Source: Paraburkholderia sp. UYCP14C (GTDB taxonomy: Bacteria; Pseudomonadota; Gammaproteobacteria; Burkholderiales; Burkholderiaceae). From it: a stretch of DNA of 64,000 nucleotides. The notes under the pieces are model-generated. The model searched no databases and was not told the DNA's origin. It saw only the letters and a program-made list of their open reading frames with translations. Below, piece after piece: positions 47,385-57,786 of this stretch. The DNA lies in NCBI RefSeq assembly GCF_004197395.1, contig NZ_SELS01000035.1:20781-84780 (forward strand), read 5' to 3'. The translations under genes were made by a program, and so were the position numbers. Each line of letters opens with the position of its first letter. Position 1 is the first letter of the stretch.

Positions 47385-48710
47385 CTACATCATGCCGCGT
47401 GCCGGTAGAACGATTGTCGCGATGAGACCGCTGTGCCCATCGCGGCGGTTTTCAAGCGAAACAGAACCCCGATACTTTGCCACGACCGATTTGACGATCG
47501 AAAGCCCGAGACCACTACCTTCCGAATCCTCCGCGCGCAGACGGAAGAAACGGTCAAACACCTGGTGCAATGACGCTTCTGGAATGCCCGGTCCGTTGTC
47601 GGTCACCCGCACCACCACGTCGTCGGCACGTCGGAACAGATCGATGTCCACGGTTCCGCCGGGCGGTGTATAGCGCAGTGCGTTCTCGAGCAGATTGCGC
47701 ACGGCCATACGCAGTTCTCCCTCACGCGCTTCAACTTGCGCGCTCTCGAACTTCCCTACGCCAAGATCGATCGAGCGTGCATCTGCAACCGGCAGAAAGT
47801 CTGCGACGAGCTTCTGAACCAACTGGGACAGATCCACTGTCTCGATTGCCGTCGGATCGAGCTGTGCATCAGCTCGCGCTAGCGAGAGAAGCTGTCGGAT
47901 CATCGTCGACGCTCGAGCGATGGCCTCGCGCAATTCGCGCAGACGCTCGGCGCGCGCCGCCTCGTCGGGAGCGTTGACGAGGTTGTCGACGCGAAGCTGC
48001 ATCGCCGCGATAGGCGTGCGCAACTCGTGCGCGGCATCGGCGACGAAGCGCTTTTCAGCGTCGATACCGACCTGAAGCCGGGCAATCATCCGATTGATCG
48101 ACGCCGCGAACGGTCGTACTTCGTCCGGCACGCCCGATATATCAAGGGGCTTGAGGTGCCGAATGCCGACAAACTCCGACTGCGCCCCAGCACGCGACAG
48201 CGACTTGAACGCCGCGTTGACCACAAAGGGAATGGCGAGCCAGACGAGTGGAATCAGGATCAGCGTGGGTATCAGGCTTTCGATCGCGGCATGTCTTGCT
48301 GTTTGTTCGCGGAACTCGACCGGCTGTCCGACCTCGTACGTGTACTGGCCGTCGGCCTTTCTCAACGTGTAGATGCGATAGGGATGGTCGCCGATACGCT
48401 CGATCGAATATCCGTCCGGCGCATTGCGATCGAATAGCACTTCCGGATCGGTGTTATCAGTTGGCGCCGCGTCGCCGCGCTTCCAGATCTGCCCGACAAA
48501 GCCGTCTACGGAGTGCTGCGGCGGACCGTGTGAGCCTATCGCGCCGACATTGCCGGCGGACAGCCAGATAGCGGCGCCCTGCAAGTGCACGTCGAGTAGC
48601 TCCCCGATGTGCTTGCGCGAAAGCCAATACGACGTATACGCATCGATGAGGCCGACTGCCGTCACCAGCACGATCAGCGTGACAGTAATCTGGTTTTTCA
48701 ACGAGCCCAT
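47385..48710 (-). CDS. Sensor histidine kinase (QseC/TctE-like)
   Basis: A 441-residue membrane kinase: first helix at residues about 8-27, a periplasmic sensor of about 120 residues, second helix about 148-168, and a HAMP-like segment. The HisKA H-box is FVADAAHELRTPIAAMQL, then the ATPase domain with N-box NLLENALRYTPPGG, G1 DNGPGIP, F-box DRFFRL and G2 GSGLGLSIV. All catalytic motifs are intact. The start is 27 bases after the stop of the BMP-family binding protein gene, so they are probably one transcript. This binding-protein/kinase pairing is like TctC-TctE. Cognate regulator is likely the one ending at 44326. Confidence 0.9.
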   Translation of the reverse strand: MGSLKNQITVTLIVLVTAVGLIDAYTSYWLSRKHIGELLDVHLQGAAIWLSAGNVGAIGSHGPPQHSVDGFVGQIWKRGDAAPTDNTDPEVLFDRNAPDGYSIERIGDHPYRIYTLRKADGQYTYEVGQPVEFREQTARHAAIESLIPTLILIPLVWLAIPFVVNAAFKSLSRAGAQSEFVGIRHLKPLDISGVPDEVRPFAASINRMIARLQVGIDAEKRFVADAAHELRTPIAAMQLRVDNLVNAPDEAARAERLRELREAIARASTMIRQLLSLARADAQLDPTAIETVDLSQLVQKLVADFLPVADARSIDLGVGKFESAQVEAREGELRMAVRNLLENALRYTPPGGTVDIDLFRRADDVVVRVTDNGPGIPEASLHQVFDRFFRLRAEDSEGSGLGLSIVKSVVAKYRGSVSLENRRDGHSGLIATIVLPARGMM

Positions 48711-48737
48711 GCCATCGAATCCAGCGTGTATCAGCGG

Positions 48738-49655
48738 TTAACCTCGCGGCCACACAATCTTCCAGACATTGTCCGCATCGACGACAGTGTAGTCGCCGCC
48801 CTCAAAGCGGCCGGCGACCGCGCCATCGACGAAACGCCGGAAAATGACGCTCGTGTCGATGATCACGCTAGCCGCGACGTTGCCGTACCGACGCGATGCG
48901 TCGGCCATCCAGCCGATCACGCGTACGCTCGGATGCCGCGCGGCCGCGACGATCACCGAGTCATTTGCATCGGCGACGATCACGTCGGCGCCCGCGTCGA
49001 TCTGCTGCCCGGTCAACTGCTGCGTGCGTGGACGGTTATCCCAGTCGCCGACCCAATCCACCAAAACCGTTGCGTCGGGCACTTTGGCCAGTACGGCCTG
49101 CCTGAAGCTTTGCGCCTCCGTTCCGTCGACAGACTCTACGCCGCCGACGAACCCGACGGTTTTTGTCTTCGACACGTTCGCGGCAACAGCTCCGGCAAGC
49201 GCTCCACCGAGGCTCTTGCAGTCGAGACAGAAGTTGACGACGTTGGGGCCATTTGCGGTACCCGACAAGGTCGCGAAATAGGCTTGCGGGTAGTGTGCCG
49301 CGGCCGTTGCGGTGACCGCGCTCAGCTCCGCGCCTGCCAGAATGAAACCGCGTACACCTGCCGTGTAGTGTCGGCCGATAATCGTAAGGATCCGCGCAGC
49401 ACCCAGATCGTCGGCGTCGCGCACGACCGTGATCCGATACCCGCTGCGGCGCACCTGGAGGTAGCCGCGATAGGCGGCTTCGCTGAATCCGAGATCGCTT
49501 CCGCCGTAGGGAATGAACAGCAACACTGGCCATGTGCTGACCGTGCCCGCAACGGCTGCATGCGTCGCGCCTCGGAGTGCGGGAGGGGCGAGCGCGGACA
49601 GTGCGAGCAGCGAACAGACAACGCGACGTCGCTCGTTGACGGGGTGCGGTTTCAT
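48738..49655 (-). CDS. BMP-family periplasmic substrate-binding protein
   Basis: A 305-residue periplasmic protein with an Arg-rich, Tat-like signal (ERRRVVCSLLALSALAPPAL). The BMP/PnrA pattern is visible: SDLGFSEAAYRGYLQVRRSG, FILAGAELSAVT, LGGALAGAVAANVSKTKTVG with FVGGVESVDG, and GADVIVADAND. Relatives bind nucleosides or similar ligands for ABC uptake, yet no permease or ATPase gene is near; instead a kinase gene follows after 27 bases. A role as ligand sensor for the kinase is my inference. The start at 49655 gives the signal peptide; the frame is open 44 codons upstream. Confidence 0.84.
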   Translation of the reverse strand: MKPHPVNERRRVVCSLLALSALAPPALRGATHAAVAGTVSTWPVLLFIPYGGSDLGFSEAAYRGYLQVRRSGYRITVVRDADDLGAARILTIIGRHYTAGVRGFILAGAELSAVTATAAAHYPQAYFATLSGTANGPNVVNFCLDCKSLGGALAGAVAANVSKTKTVGFVGGVESVDGTEAQSFRQAVLAKVPDATVLVDWVGDWDNRPRTQQLTGQQIDAGADVIVADANDSVIVAAARHPSVRVIGWMADASRRYGNVAASVIIDTSVIFRRFVDGAVAGRFEGGDYTVVDADNVWKIVWPRG

Positions 49656-49879
49656 TCGGACGGGATTGTTGTGCGCTTCCTCGGATAGTCGAATGTTCTG
49701 AAGAACCACCTGAACACGTCCAAAGTCTAGGCAGGCGCGAGAGATAACGTCAAGCGAGATTTGTCGTACCAATCTGCTGCTTCCCATTCAGATAAGGTTT
49801 CCTCATTAATTCTCGCTGAGACGCTGCGCAAGTTCCCAGTCGCGCCCCTTTGCTCAGGCGTACGTGATGCGCCCACCCG

Positions 49880-50761
49880 TCACCACAAGACCCCGTTCTC
49901 GATCTGAACCGGTTTGAGTGCATGGGTCTCGCTCAACCCGTCAAGCAAATCTATTTCGATGGATCGAGTGAGCGTCGTCAACGGCACATCATTTTCCGTA
50001 TTCGAGAATGGGTTTTGCATATCGTCCCCGATCTTCAATAACGCCAGGAACAAAAAGCCTACTACCGTCGACCCTAGCGGGGTATACCATCCGAGGACCT
50101 CCACCAGTCCCAACGGAAGGAGTACGCAAAACAGATGCGTAAAGAAAACTGGATAATTTGCGTATTGTCTCGGCAATGGCGTGTTTTTGATGCGCTCCAT
50201 GCCACCCTGCGCGTTGGAAAACTCAGTCATGGTTCGCTCCAGCGCAACCAGTTTCACGCTGTCAAGACTGGGCTCTCGGGCAATCATTTCAGCCGTGCGG
50301 CTTAAGATCGCGTTCGGAACGTTAGCGACACGGCGCAAGTGATGCAGTTCATCGTCGGACAGCCGAGCACCCAACTCTTGCCATGGCGCTTCACGGCGCA
50401 GATGCAAACGCAACGAATGAACGTACGCGACGTGCCGAAGCACCAGGTCTCGCTTCAGGTACGCGGCGTCCTGAGGCAACAGCATCTTGATCTCGCGCGC
50501 GAAACTTCGCGAATTGTTGACCAGCATTCCCCATAGCGTACGCGCCTCCCACCAACGCGCATAGGCTGTCGCATTGCGGAAGCTCAGATAAATCGCGACA
50601 ACCGTGCCGAGCAACGACATTGGCAACGCTGGGAATTCAATCTTGTAGTGCCCACTCAGATATACCGCAGTGACCACCACATCCCAGGCAAACAGAAGCG
50701 CGAGCGGACGACCCACATAGTGGAGAATCTGACTCAAACGAACTCGCCCTGGAATAATCAT
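49880..50761 (-). CDS. Bestrophin-family ion channel
   Basis: A 293-residue membrane protein of the bacterial bestrophin (YneE, UPF0187) group. The N-terminal helices include RPLALLFAWDVVVTAVYLSG; family marks are YLSFRNATAYARWWEARTLWGMLVNNSR and, near the C-terminus, GFLFLALLKIGDDMQNPFSNTENDVPL, the segment with acidic and Pro-Phe residues conserved from animal to bacterial bestrophins. Bacterial members form pentameric channels, cation-selective in the studied case. The gene is monocistronic on the minus strand; its link to the adjacent sensor genes is unknown. Confidence 0.92.
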   Translation of the reverse strand: MIIPGRVRLSQILHYVGRPLALLFAWDVVVTAVYLSGHYKIEFPALPMSLLGTVVAIYLSFRNATAYARWWEARTLWGMLVNNSRSFAREIKMLLPQDAAYLKRDLVLRHVAYVHSLRLHLRREAPWQELGARLSDDELHHLRRVANVPNAILSRTAEMIAREPSLDSVKLVALERTMTEFSNAQGGMERIKNTPLPRQYANYPVFFTHLFCVLLPLGLVEVLGWYTPLGSTVVGFLFLALLKIGDDMQNPFSNTENDVPLTTLTRSIEIDLLDGLSETHALKPVQIENGVLW

Positions 50762-51468
50762 CGCGTATCCTTCAAATTGAGCCGCGCAGCAGCGTTTGGC
50801 GGCAACTCAAATCTTTCCCCGATCCTTCTGACCGCGTTGCACCGACTGGACTCGATGGAACAAGAACCGCCGACAAGCCACACCAAGCTCTAGGTACAGC
50901 GCTCGAGAGACGCTGCGGAACGAATCCTACCTCTTTAGAATTAGGCTGGAATTAGATGGGCGAGATGGCGCCCCGGCACCATCATCGTCGAGAAAATCGG
51001 CGCCACTGTGGCCTCCTCTGCCATCGAATGGCGGCGGAATCGTTCGTCAGCGCACACGACACTCCGCGTCGTTTCGCAGTCCTACTATAAAAGCTTATAT
51101 TTTCGCGCTTGACGACGATCATCCCAAAGCCATCCTGCCCGGATCAATCCCTTCGCAACTGGACTAGATAGAGAGCGCTCGCGTGAGCGCATGAGCGCGA
51201 GATGTCGTGCCCGCGAACCGCTGGTATCGAGTAGTGGCGACCTGCTGATGGCGAAGTCCCCAATCCTTCGCGCAACGCATGCCCCAAACTGTGAAGCGTT
51301 CACGTGAAATCAACTCGGGTATCTGCGTGACCGTCGCTTCGGTCGAAATTTCGGTGCCGGAATCGTCGAGCAACGACCGCAACTAGCCCCCGCCCTTGCG
51401 GCAGGTTCGTCAAGGCGTTCCCCGTATGAGCCATCCAAGGCGTGGGGGCAAAATCCCCAAAAACGAAA
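50762..51468. other. Gene-poor region left of tRNA-Pro
   Basis: About 700 bases with lower GC and no supportable gene. Two 72-codon frames on the minus strand (51085-51303, 51164-51382) overlap in different phases and are not protein-like. It contains the bestrophin promoter on its left and a tRNA terminator at its right end. No integrase or IS end was seen. Confidence 0.5.
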
Positions 51469-51500
51469 AAGGCCTTATGGACATAGATCCATAAGGCCTT
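51469..51500 (-). terminator. Terminator of tRNA-Pro
   Basis: AAGGCCTTATGG-acatagat-CCATAAGGCCTT, a 12-bp perfect stem; on the minus strand it is followed by TTTTTCGTTTTT, just after the tRNA 3' end. Confidence 0.9.
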
Positions 51501-51506
51501 GATTTC

Positions 51507-51584
<78 letters not shown>

Positions 51585-51659
51585 AACAGAAGAAAAATTA
51601 TAACAGACACTTCAGTCGATTAGAACTGCCCGCAAGAACAAAGCGAACCGGCCCATGAA

Positions 51660-52076
51660 CTAGCGGCCCAGCAGATCGATCACGGTCTGCAGATCCTTGC
51701 GCAACTTCTCGACATCGACCGCAACCATTTCCGCCGATGCCGACACCTGCGCCGCTGCTGCGCTGGCGCCCTCCCCTTCCTCGATTATCGCATCCGGCCC
51801 ACCGCCGCCATGCGAATCGAGCCGGTTGCGTGCCCCGTTGATCGTAAAACCCTGCTCGTACAGCAACTCTCGAATCCGCCGGATCAGCAGCACCTCGTGA
51901 TGCTGATAGTACCGACGATTGCCGCGCCGCTTGACCGGCCTCAACTGGGTGAACTCCTGCTCCCAGTAACGCAGCACGTGAGGCTTCACCCCGCAAAGTT
52001 CGCTGACCTCACCAATCGTGAAGTAGCGCTTCGCCGGGATCGGAGGCAAGACGACTTTTTCGATCGTCGCTGTCAT
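51660..52076 (-). CDS. MerR-family regulator
   Basis: A 138-residue MerR protein. The winged helix is at residues about 17-85 (KRYFTIGEVSELCGVKPHVL, RYWEQEFTQLRPVKRRGNRR); after a Gly/Glu/Ala-rich linker a short C-terminal coiled coil (VDVEKLRKDLQTVIDLLGR) serves dimerisation. There is no Cys cluster for metal sensing. It follows ihfA with about 43 bases between, a conserved position in betaproteobacteria; the regulon and effector are unknown. Confidence 0.9.
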   Translation of the reverse strand: MTATIEKVVLPPIPAKRYFTIGEVSELCGVKPHVLRYWEQEFTQLRPVKRRGNRRYYQHHEVLLIRRIRELLYEQGFTINGARNRLDSHGGGGPDAIIEEGEGASAAAAQVSASAEMVAVDVEKLRKDLQTVIDLLGR

Positions 52077-52119
52077 CGTCAGTTAGCCGTGATGGGTTGC
52101 CCGGAAGCGCGCCAGCCGA

Positions 52120-52530
52120 TCAGCGCGCGAAGCTCGCTTCGGCGCCGTTTTCGACGAGCGCCTTCAGCTTTTGACTTGCATGAAACGTCACCACGCGACG
52201 CGCCGCGATCGGAATCGCCTCGCCCGTCTTCGGATTTCTGCCGGGACGCTGCGGCTTGTCGCGCAACTGAAAGTTGCCGAAGCCCGACAGCTTCACGCTG
52301 TCGCCGCTCTCGAGCGCATCGCGGATCACCTCGAAGAACGCCTCGACCATGTCCTTCGCTTCCCGCTTGTTGAGCCCGACATTGTCGAACAGCAACTCGG
52401 CAAGTTCCGCCTTGGTAAGCGTCGGCGTTTCATTGGAAACGACGGCGGGTGATGTCGGAATATCTCGAATCATGGCGCTGCGTTGCGCCGTAAGAAGGGC
52501 TTCGAAATCACTCGAGTTCATTTCATTCAT
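52120..52530 (-). CDS. ihfA: Integration host factor subunit alpha
   Basis: A 136-residue DNA-bending protein; E. coli IhfA has 99, so this has the roughly 38-residue N-terminal extension typical of Burkholderia ([20 protein letters not shown]). The IHF/HU core follows: [40 protein letters not shown] (beta arm with GRNPKTGE and the intercalating Pro), then [15 protein letters not shown]. The ATG at 52530 was chosen over a TTG seven codons upstream. It follows pheT, as in most proteobacteria, and may share its transcript. Confidence 0.94.
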   Translation of the reverse strand: MNEMNSSDFEALLTAQRSAMIRDIPTSPAVVSNETPTLTKAELAELLFDNVGLNKREAKDMVEAFFEVIRDALESGDSVKLSGFGNFQLRDKPQRPGRNPKTGEAIPIAARRVVTFHASQKLKALVENGAEASFAR

Positions 52531-52599
52531 ATCTATCAAATGGCGCGCCAAGCGTAAAACAATGGATGCGGAAACAGCCGTGCAATTGTTAAATGCGGG

Positions 52600-55035
52600 T
52601 TATCCGCGCAACCGTGCGCCATATACTCGAGCCAGACGTTCCACCAGAGTTTGAATAGCCAGATCGACCGTTTCATCCTGAAGGGTTCCGCCAGTATCTT
52701 GCAAGGTCACCCGGAACGCAAGGCTTTTCTCGTGCGCGGCCAGACCACCGGAAGTGTTTGATTTTGGACGAAATTCGTCGAAAAGCGCAACCTTCTGGAC
52801 AGCCTTGCAGGCCGGCTCGGACTGGGCCTTCTGAAGCTCGTCGAGCAGCGCCTGAACCTCGATTTTCTGATCGACGACCACCGCGATATCACGGCGTACC
52901 GGCTGGAATTTTGAAACTTCCGACGGAATCGGCAATACCCGTTGCATTAATGCTTCCGCTTCGATTTCAAACAGAATCGGCGCATGCGGCAAATCATATT
53001 TTTGCATCCAGCGCGGATGCAATTCGCCAATCCAGCCCACTGCGCGACCATTCAATTCGATACGCGCGCTGCGTCCCGGATGCAGCGCCGGATGCTCGGC
53101 CTTCACGAACCTAGCGAGCGCCGGTGCGATCAGCGCATCGAGGTCGCTCTTCACGTCGAAGAAATCGACCGCACGTGTCGGCGCGCCCCATTGCTCGTCG
53201 AGCGCGGGACCATACGCGAGCGCACCGATCATCTTCGGCTGCGCGAATCCTTCGACGGTCAACTCGCCAGCCTTGATCGACGGATCGTGCAGGAACACGC
53301 GGCCCGCTTCGAACACGCGCACGCGGTCCGCCGCGCGCCGGTTCAGGTTCGTGCGCAACACGTGAATCAGGCTGCCGAACAGCGTCGTGCGCATCACCGA
53401 GAGCTGGCTCGCGATCGGGTTGATCAGACGCACCGGGTTGCTGTTGCCCGCGAAGTCCTGCTCCCATTCGGCGTCGACGAAGCTGAAGTTCACCGTTTCC
53501 GCGTAGTCGCGCGCGGCGAGCGCATGACGGATAGCGTGGATGGAGCGTTGCGTCTCGTTGGTCGCGCGCATTTCGCTGGTCGCGACCGGCGGGCGTGCCG
53601 GAATCTTTTCGAAGCCGTAGATACGCGCGACTTCTTCGATCAGGTCCTCTTCGATTTCGATATCGAAGCGGTACGACGGCGGCATCACCGAGAACGTATC
53701 GCCGTCACGTTCGAACGACAGGCCGAGGCGCGTGAAGATCTGCGCGATTTCGTCGGCGCCGATCGCGACGCCGATGATGCGGTTCGCGCGCGAGACGCGC
53801 ATCTTCACCGGCGAGCGCTTCGGCACGTTGACGATCTGATCGTCGACCGGACCCGCTTCACCGCCGCAGATGTCGAGGATCAGCTGGGTGATGCGCTCGA
53901 TATGGTCGACGGTCGTCGCGTAGTCGACGCCGCGCTCGAAGCGATGGCCGGCATCGGTCGAGAAGTTGTACTTGCGCGAGCGGCCACGAATGCTGTCGGG
54001 CCACCAGAACGCGGCTTCGAGATAGATGTGGGTGGTGTCGAGCGTGACCGCGGTGCTTTCGCCGCCCATGATGCCCGCGAGGCTTTCGATATGCTGCTCG
54101 TCGGCGATCACGCCGACCGTCTCGTCGAGCTCGACCGTGTTGCCGTTCAGCAGCTTCAGCGTTTCGCCCTTGCGGCCCCAGCGCACGTCCATGCCGCCGT
54201 GGATCTTGTCGAGATCGAACACGTGCGACGGACGCCCCAGCTCGAGCATCACATAGTTCGAGATGTCGACGAGCGCGGAAATGCTGCGCTGGCCGGAGCG
54301 CTCGAGACGCTCGACCATCCATTGCGGCGACTTCGCGCGCGCATTGACGCCACGGATCACGCGGCCCGAGAAACGGCCGCACAGATCGGGCGCCGAGATT
54401 TTCACGGGCAATGTTTCGTTGAGCGTGACCGGAGCCGGCTTGATTTCGAGCGGACGCAGCGGCGCGCCGGTAATCGCCGACGTTTCGCGCGCGACGCCGA
54501 ATACCGACAGACAGTCGGCCTTGTTCGGCGTCAGCTTGATTTCAAAAACCGTGTCGTCGAGGTTGAGGGTCTCGCGGATGTCCTGGCCGATCGGCGTATC
54601 TTCCGGCAGGATCATCAGACCGCTGTGATCTTCAGAAAGCTTCAGCTCGCGCGCCGAGCACAGCATGCCCTGACTTTCCACGCCGCGCAGCTTCGACAGC
54701 TTGATCGCGAACGGTGCGCCGCCCTCTTCGGCCGGCGGCAGCTGCGCGCCGACCAGCGCGACCGGCACCTTGATGCCCGGCGCAACATTCGGCGCGCCGC
54801 ACACGATGTTCAGCGTTGCGCCGGTGCCGGCGTTGACCTGACACACGTTGAGCTTGTCCGCATCCGGGTGCTTGACGACTTCCAGCACCTGGCCGACGAC
54901 GATATTCGAAGTCGGCGGCGCGGCCGGCCGCAGGTCTTCGACTTCGAGACCCGCCATCGTCAACGCGTGCGACAGCTCGTCGGTGGTCAGTTGCGGATCG
55001 ACAAAAGTTCTGAGCCAGGATTCCGGAAATTGCAT
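52600..55035 (-). CDS. pheT: Phenylalanyl-tRNA synthetase beta subunit
   Basis: An 811-residue subunit of the heterotetrameric enzyme. Domains in order: N-terminal coil [26 protein letters not shown] tRNA-binding fold (about 40-150, [20 protein letters not shown]); B3/B4 editing domain (about 210-385; [18 protein letters not shown]); B5 (about 405-475); catalytic-like core; and the C-terminal FDX-ACB anticodon domain ([13 protein letters not shown], then [12 protein letters not shown]). It lies about 160 bases after pheS on the same strand and is followed by ihfA. Confidence 0.97.
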   Translation of the reverse strand: MQFPESWLRTFVDPQLTTDELSHALTMAGLEVEDLRPAAPPTSNIVVGQVLEVVKHPDADKLNVCQVNAGTGATLNIVCGAPNVAPGIKVPVALVGAQLPPAEEGGAPFAIKLSKLRGVESQGMLCSARELKLSEDHSGLMILPEDTPIGQDIRETLNLDDTVFEIKLTPNKADCLSVFGVARETSAITGAPLRPLEIKPAPVTLNETLPVKISAPDLCGRFSGRVIRGVNARAKSPQWMVERLERSGQRSISALVDISNYVMLELGRPSHVFDLDKIHGGMDVRWGRKGETLKLLNGNTVELDETVGVIADEQHIESLAGIMGGESTAVTLDTTHIYLEAAFWWPDSIRGRSRKYNFSTDAGHRFERGVDYATTVDHIERITQLILDICGGEAGPVDDQIVNVPKRSPVKMRVSRANRIIGVAIGADEIAQIFTRLGLSFERDGDTFSVMPPSYRFDIEIEEDLIEEVARIYGFEKIPARPPVATSEMRATNETQRSIHAIRHALAARDYAETVNFSFVDAEWEQDFAGNSNPVRLINPIASQLSVMRTTLFGSLIHVLRTNLNRRAADRVRVFEAGRVFLHDPSIKAGELTVEGFAQPKMIGALAYGPALDEQWGAPTRAVDFFDVKSDLDALIAPALARFVKAEHPALHPGRSARIELNGRAVGWIGELHPRWMQKYDLPHAPILFEIEAEALMQRVLPIPSEVSKFQPVRRDIAVVVDQKIEVQALLDELQKAQSEPACKAVQKVALFDEFRPKSNTSGGLAAHEKSLAFRVTLQDTGGTLQDETVDLAIQTLVERLARVYGARLRG

Positions 55036-55195
55036 GGTTCTGTGTACGTTCTGATCAGGTTAGGTCCACGTCCGGCGGATGCTTCGTAAAGCCCGGTGGT
55101 CTTGCGCCGGTGCAGCGAGCTCTGCCGGGGACGCTCGCGGCACGCACCAGGTGCGGCACCGCGTTCTATGCTTTATCGCGTTCGCGCGCGCCCGT

Positions 55196-56209
55196 TCACG
55201 CGAATTGACGCAGGAAACGCAGGTCGTTTTCGAAGAACAGGCGCAGGTCCTGCACGCCGTAACGCAGCATCGTGAGACGCTCGAGGCCGCTGCCAAACGC
55301 GAAACCAATGTAGCGCTCCGGGTCGAGGCCCATGTTGCGGATCACGGTGGGGTGAACCTGGCCGGAGCCCGAAATTTCGAGCCACTTGCCCGCGTTCTTA
55401 CCCGTTTCGAACTGCATGTCGATTTCGGCCGACGGTTCGGTGAACGGGAAATACGACGGGCGGAAGCGCACGAGAATGTCGTCGCGCTCGAAGAATTTCT
55501 TCAGGAAGTCGGTATAGACGCCCTTCAGGTCCGCGAAGCTGATGTTCTCGTCGATCCACAGGCCTTCGACCTGGTTGAACATCGGCGAATGCGTTGCGTC
55601 GCTATCCACGCGATACGTGCGGCCCGGCACGATCACCTTGATCGGCGGCGTGTTGGTCCGCGCGTAGCGCACCTGCATCGGGCTCGTATGCGTGCGCAGC
55701 AGCAGCGGGCGGCCGTCGGCATCGTTGCCATCGACGTAGAAGGTGTCCTGCATCGAACGCGCCGGATGGTTCTCCGGACTGTTCAGCGAGGTGAAGTTGT
55801 ACCAGTCGGTTTCGATCTCGGGACCGTCGGCCACGTCGAATCCGATCGTACGGAAAATCTGTTCGACCCGCTCCCAGGTGCGCATCACCGGGTGCAGGCT
55901 GCCTGCATTGGCGCCGCGGCCCGGCAACGTGACATCGATCGCTTCAGCGGCAAGACGCTGGTTCAGCAGGGCGTCGGCGAGCGCCTGACGACGTGCCGTC
56001 AGCGCAGCTTCGACCTGTTGCTTGACGAGGTTGATCCGTGCGCCTTCGGTCTTGCGCGTTTCGGGATCGAGTTTGCCAAGCCCCTTCAACAGTTCGGTCA
56101 GCGCACCCGCCTTACCGAGAAAGCGTGCTTTCTCGTTCTCGAGGGTGGTGACGTCGGGGGCTTCTGCGAAGGCTTTTTGCGCGTCGGCGACAATCTGGTC
56201 CAGATCCAT
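55196..56209 (-). CDS. pheS: Phenylalanyl-tRNA synthetase alpha subunit
   Basis: A 337-residue class II catalytic subunit. An N-terminal coiled coil (residues about 1-85) precedes the core: [26 protein letters not shown]-type motif 2 region ([12 protein letters not shown]), [20 protein letters not shown], and motif 3 [29 protein letters not shown] at 56209 is the usual Burkholderia start; ATGs at 56218 and 56221 are in frame. A strong hairpin lies between rplT and this gene. Confidence 0.97.
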   Translation of the reverse strand: MDLDQIVADAQKAFAEAPDVTTLENEKARFLGKAGALTELLKGLGKLDPETRKTEGARINLVKQQVEAALTARRQALADALLNQRLAAEAIDVTLPGRGANAGSLHPVMRTWERVEQIFRTIGFDVADGPEIETDWYNFTSLNSPENHPARSMQDTFYVDGNDADGRPLLLRTHTSPMQVRYARTNTPPIKVIVPGRTYRVDSDATHSPMFNQVEGLWIDENISFADLKGVYTDFLKKFFERDDILVRFRPSYFPFTEPSAEIDMQFETGKNAGKWLEISGSGQVHPTVIRNMGLDPERYIGFAFGSGLERLTMLRYGVQDLRLFFENDLRFLRQFA

Positions 56210-56260
56210 TGATCCCATCATTTCAACGTCAGTGTTCTATCGAAACAAAACTGGTTCTAC

Positions 56261-56300
56261 CAACAAAAACGGGGCTCGGTGAGGAGCCCCGTTTTTGTTG
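56261..56300 (-). terminator. Strong hairpin terminator between rplT and pheS
   Basis: CAACAAAAACGGGGCTC-ggtgag-GAGCCCCGTTTTTGTTG, a 17-bp perfect inverted repeat whose right arm on the minus strand holds the T-run. It should end most rplT transcripts, so pheST needs read-through or its own promoter. Confidence 0.85.
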
Positions 56301-56367
56301 CAGCGTCACCGAGACTACCGGATGTTCGCTGCAACGAACCACGCAGTTTTAATTGCCAGAAGCGCAA

Positions 56368-56727
56368 TCAGGCTGCAACGGCGGCTTTCACCTGCTGAAC
56401 GATCGCAGCAAAAGCAGCCTTGTCGAACACAGCCATGTCGGCCAGCACCTTACGGTCCAGTTCGATCGACGCCTTCTTCAGGCCGTTGATGAACACGCTG
56501 TACGTCATGTCGTGCTGACGCACCGCCGCGTTGATACGCGTGATCCACAATGCGCGGAACACACGCTTCTTGTTGCGGCGATCGCGGTAGGCGTACTGGC
56601 CTGCACGCATGACCGCCTGCTTGGCGATGCGATAGACGTTATTGCGACGGCCGCGGTAACCCTTGGCCAGCTTGATGATCTTCTTGTGACGGGCCCGTGC
56701 GGTAACCCCACGTTTTACTCGAGGCAT
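56368..56727 (-). CDS. rplT: 50S ribosomal protein L20
   Basis: A 119-residue protein (118 in E. coli) with the typical [20 protein letters not shown] start, [20 protein letters not shown] and [20 protein letters not shown]. It binds 23S rRNA early in 50S assembly and in many bacteria represses its own operon translationally. It follows rpmI with 29 bases between. Confidence 0.98.
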
Positions 56728-56756
56728 GTTTCGCTCCTATGAGTGTCGGTTAAGGG

Positions 56757-56954
56757 TTAAGCGAACGGCAGCATTGCGCGAACGGAGTTCAGATCGGAAT
56801 CGTGAACTGCCGTGGAGCCGCGCAGATGGCGTTTGTTCTTGGTGGTCTTCTTGGTAAGAATGTGACGCTTGAAGGCCTGACCGCGCTTGACGGTACCGCC
56901 CGGACGCACCACGAAGCGCTTTGCAGCGCTCTTCTTGGTCTTCATCTTCGGCAT
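56757..56954 (-). CDS. rpmI: 50S ribosomal protein L35
   Basis: A 65-residue basic protein, [20 protein letters not shown] through [20 protein letters not shown] to SVRAMLPFA, of the usual length. The start at 56954 matches the family; the longer open frame upstream is not part of the protein. It lies between infC and rplT. Confidence 0.97.
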   Translation of the reverse strand: MPKMKTKKSAAKRFVVRPGGTVKRGQAFKRHILTKKTTKNKRHLRGSTAVHDSDLNSVRAMLPFA

Positions 56955-57212
56955 GACAACTCCATTATTAGATGGACATGGGTGTGCGGTCGGCCAGATG
57001 ACCATTTCCCGCCCTTCGAAACCCATTCCACTTGGTATGCAGACCGCCGATACCGCCAGCGGCCGCTTTTCGGGAACCACTACGCACTTGCATGCGCGCC
57101 GTTCCGAAACCTTCCGACGCCACGCCGGACACCCAGCACAGCATCAAACAAACTTGCGCCACCGGAGCGCGCGCCACATGACGCGCCGCCGCTCCGGCCA
57201 ACTGCTTCGCGC

Positions 57213-57737
57213 TTACTTCTTTTTCTTCGGTGCGAGCACCATGATCATCTGGCGCCCTTCCATTTTCGGCATCTGCTCGACCTGACCGACTTCGTCGAGG
57301 TCGGTGCGCAGGCGTTCGAGCATGCGCATGCCGATTTCCTGGTGAGCCATTTCGCGGCCACGGAAACGCAACGTGATTTTCGTCTTGTCGCCGTCTTCGA
57401 GGAAGCGGACGAGGTTGCGCAGCTTGACGTTGTAATCACCGTCGTCGGTCCCCGGGCGGAATTTGACTTCCTTGACCTGGATGACCTTCTGCTTGAGCTT
57501 GGCCTCATGTTGCTTCTTCGCTTCCTGGTACTTGAACTTGCCGTAGTCCATCAACCGGCAAACCGGCGGAACCGCTTGCGGAGCGATTTCGACCAGATCC
57601 ACGTCCTGCTGTTCCGACATGCGGAACGCATCAGCGAGTTTCACGATGCCGAGCGGTTCGTTCTCGACGCCGACCAGTCGCACCTCGGGTGCTGTAATTT
57701 CACCGTTGATGCGGTGCGCAGACTTATCAGTAGCGAT
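57213..57737 (-). CDS. infC: Translation initiation factor IF-3 (AUC start)
   Basis: A 174-residue protein. Both domains are present: N-terminal IF3-N ([20 protein letters not shown], then [20 protein letters not shown]), a Lys-rich linker helix ([20 protein letters not shown]) and the C-terminal domain ([20 protein letters not shown]), ending in APKKKK. Homology begins well before the first ATG/GTG. The only start that fits is ATC (57737-57735 on the minus strand) in AGAGGAAACGTAACATC, with Shine-Dalgarno AGAGGAA six bases away. Rare AUU/AUC/AUA starts on infC are how IF-3 represses its own synthesis. The gene follows thrS with 49 bases between. Confidence 0.95.
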   Translation of the reverse strand: MATDKSAHRINGEITAPEVRLVGVENEPLGIVKLADAFRMSEQQDVDLVEIAPQAVPPVCRLMDYGKFKYQEAKKQHEAKLKQKVIQVKEVKFRPGTDDGDYNVKLRNLVRFLEDGDKTKITLRFRGREMAHQEIGMRMLERLRTDLDEVGQVEQMPKMEGRQMIMVLAPKKKK

Positions 57738-57786
57738 GTTACGTTTCCTCTAAAAATTAAAAAAACGAGCCGGAGTACCGAGTGGT

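Noticed and set aside
51085-51382. Two overlapping 72-codon frames left of tRNA-Pro
   Set aside because: Different phases over the same DNA, no ribosome binding sites, no similarity recognised to integrases or transposases.
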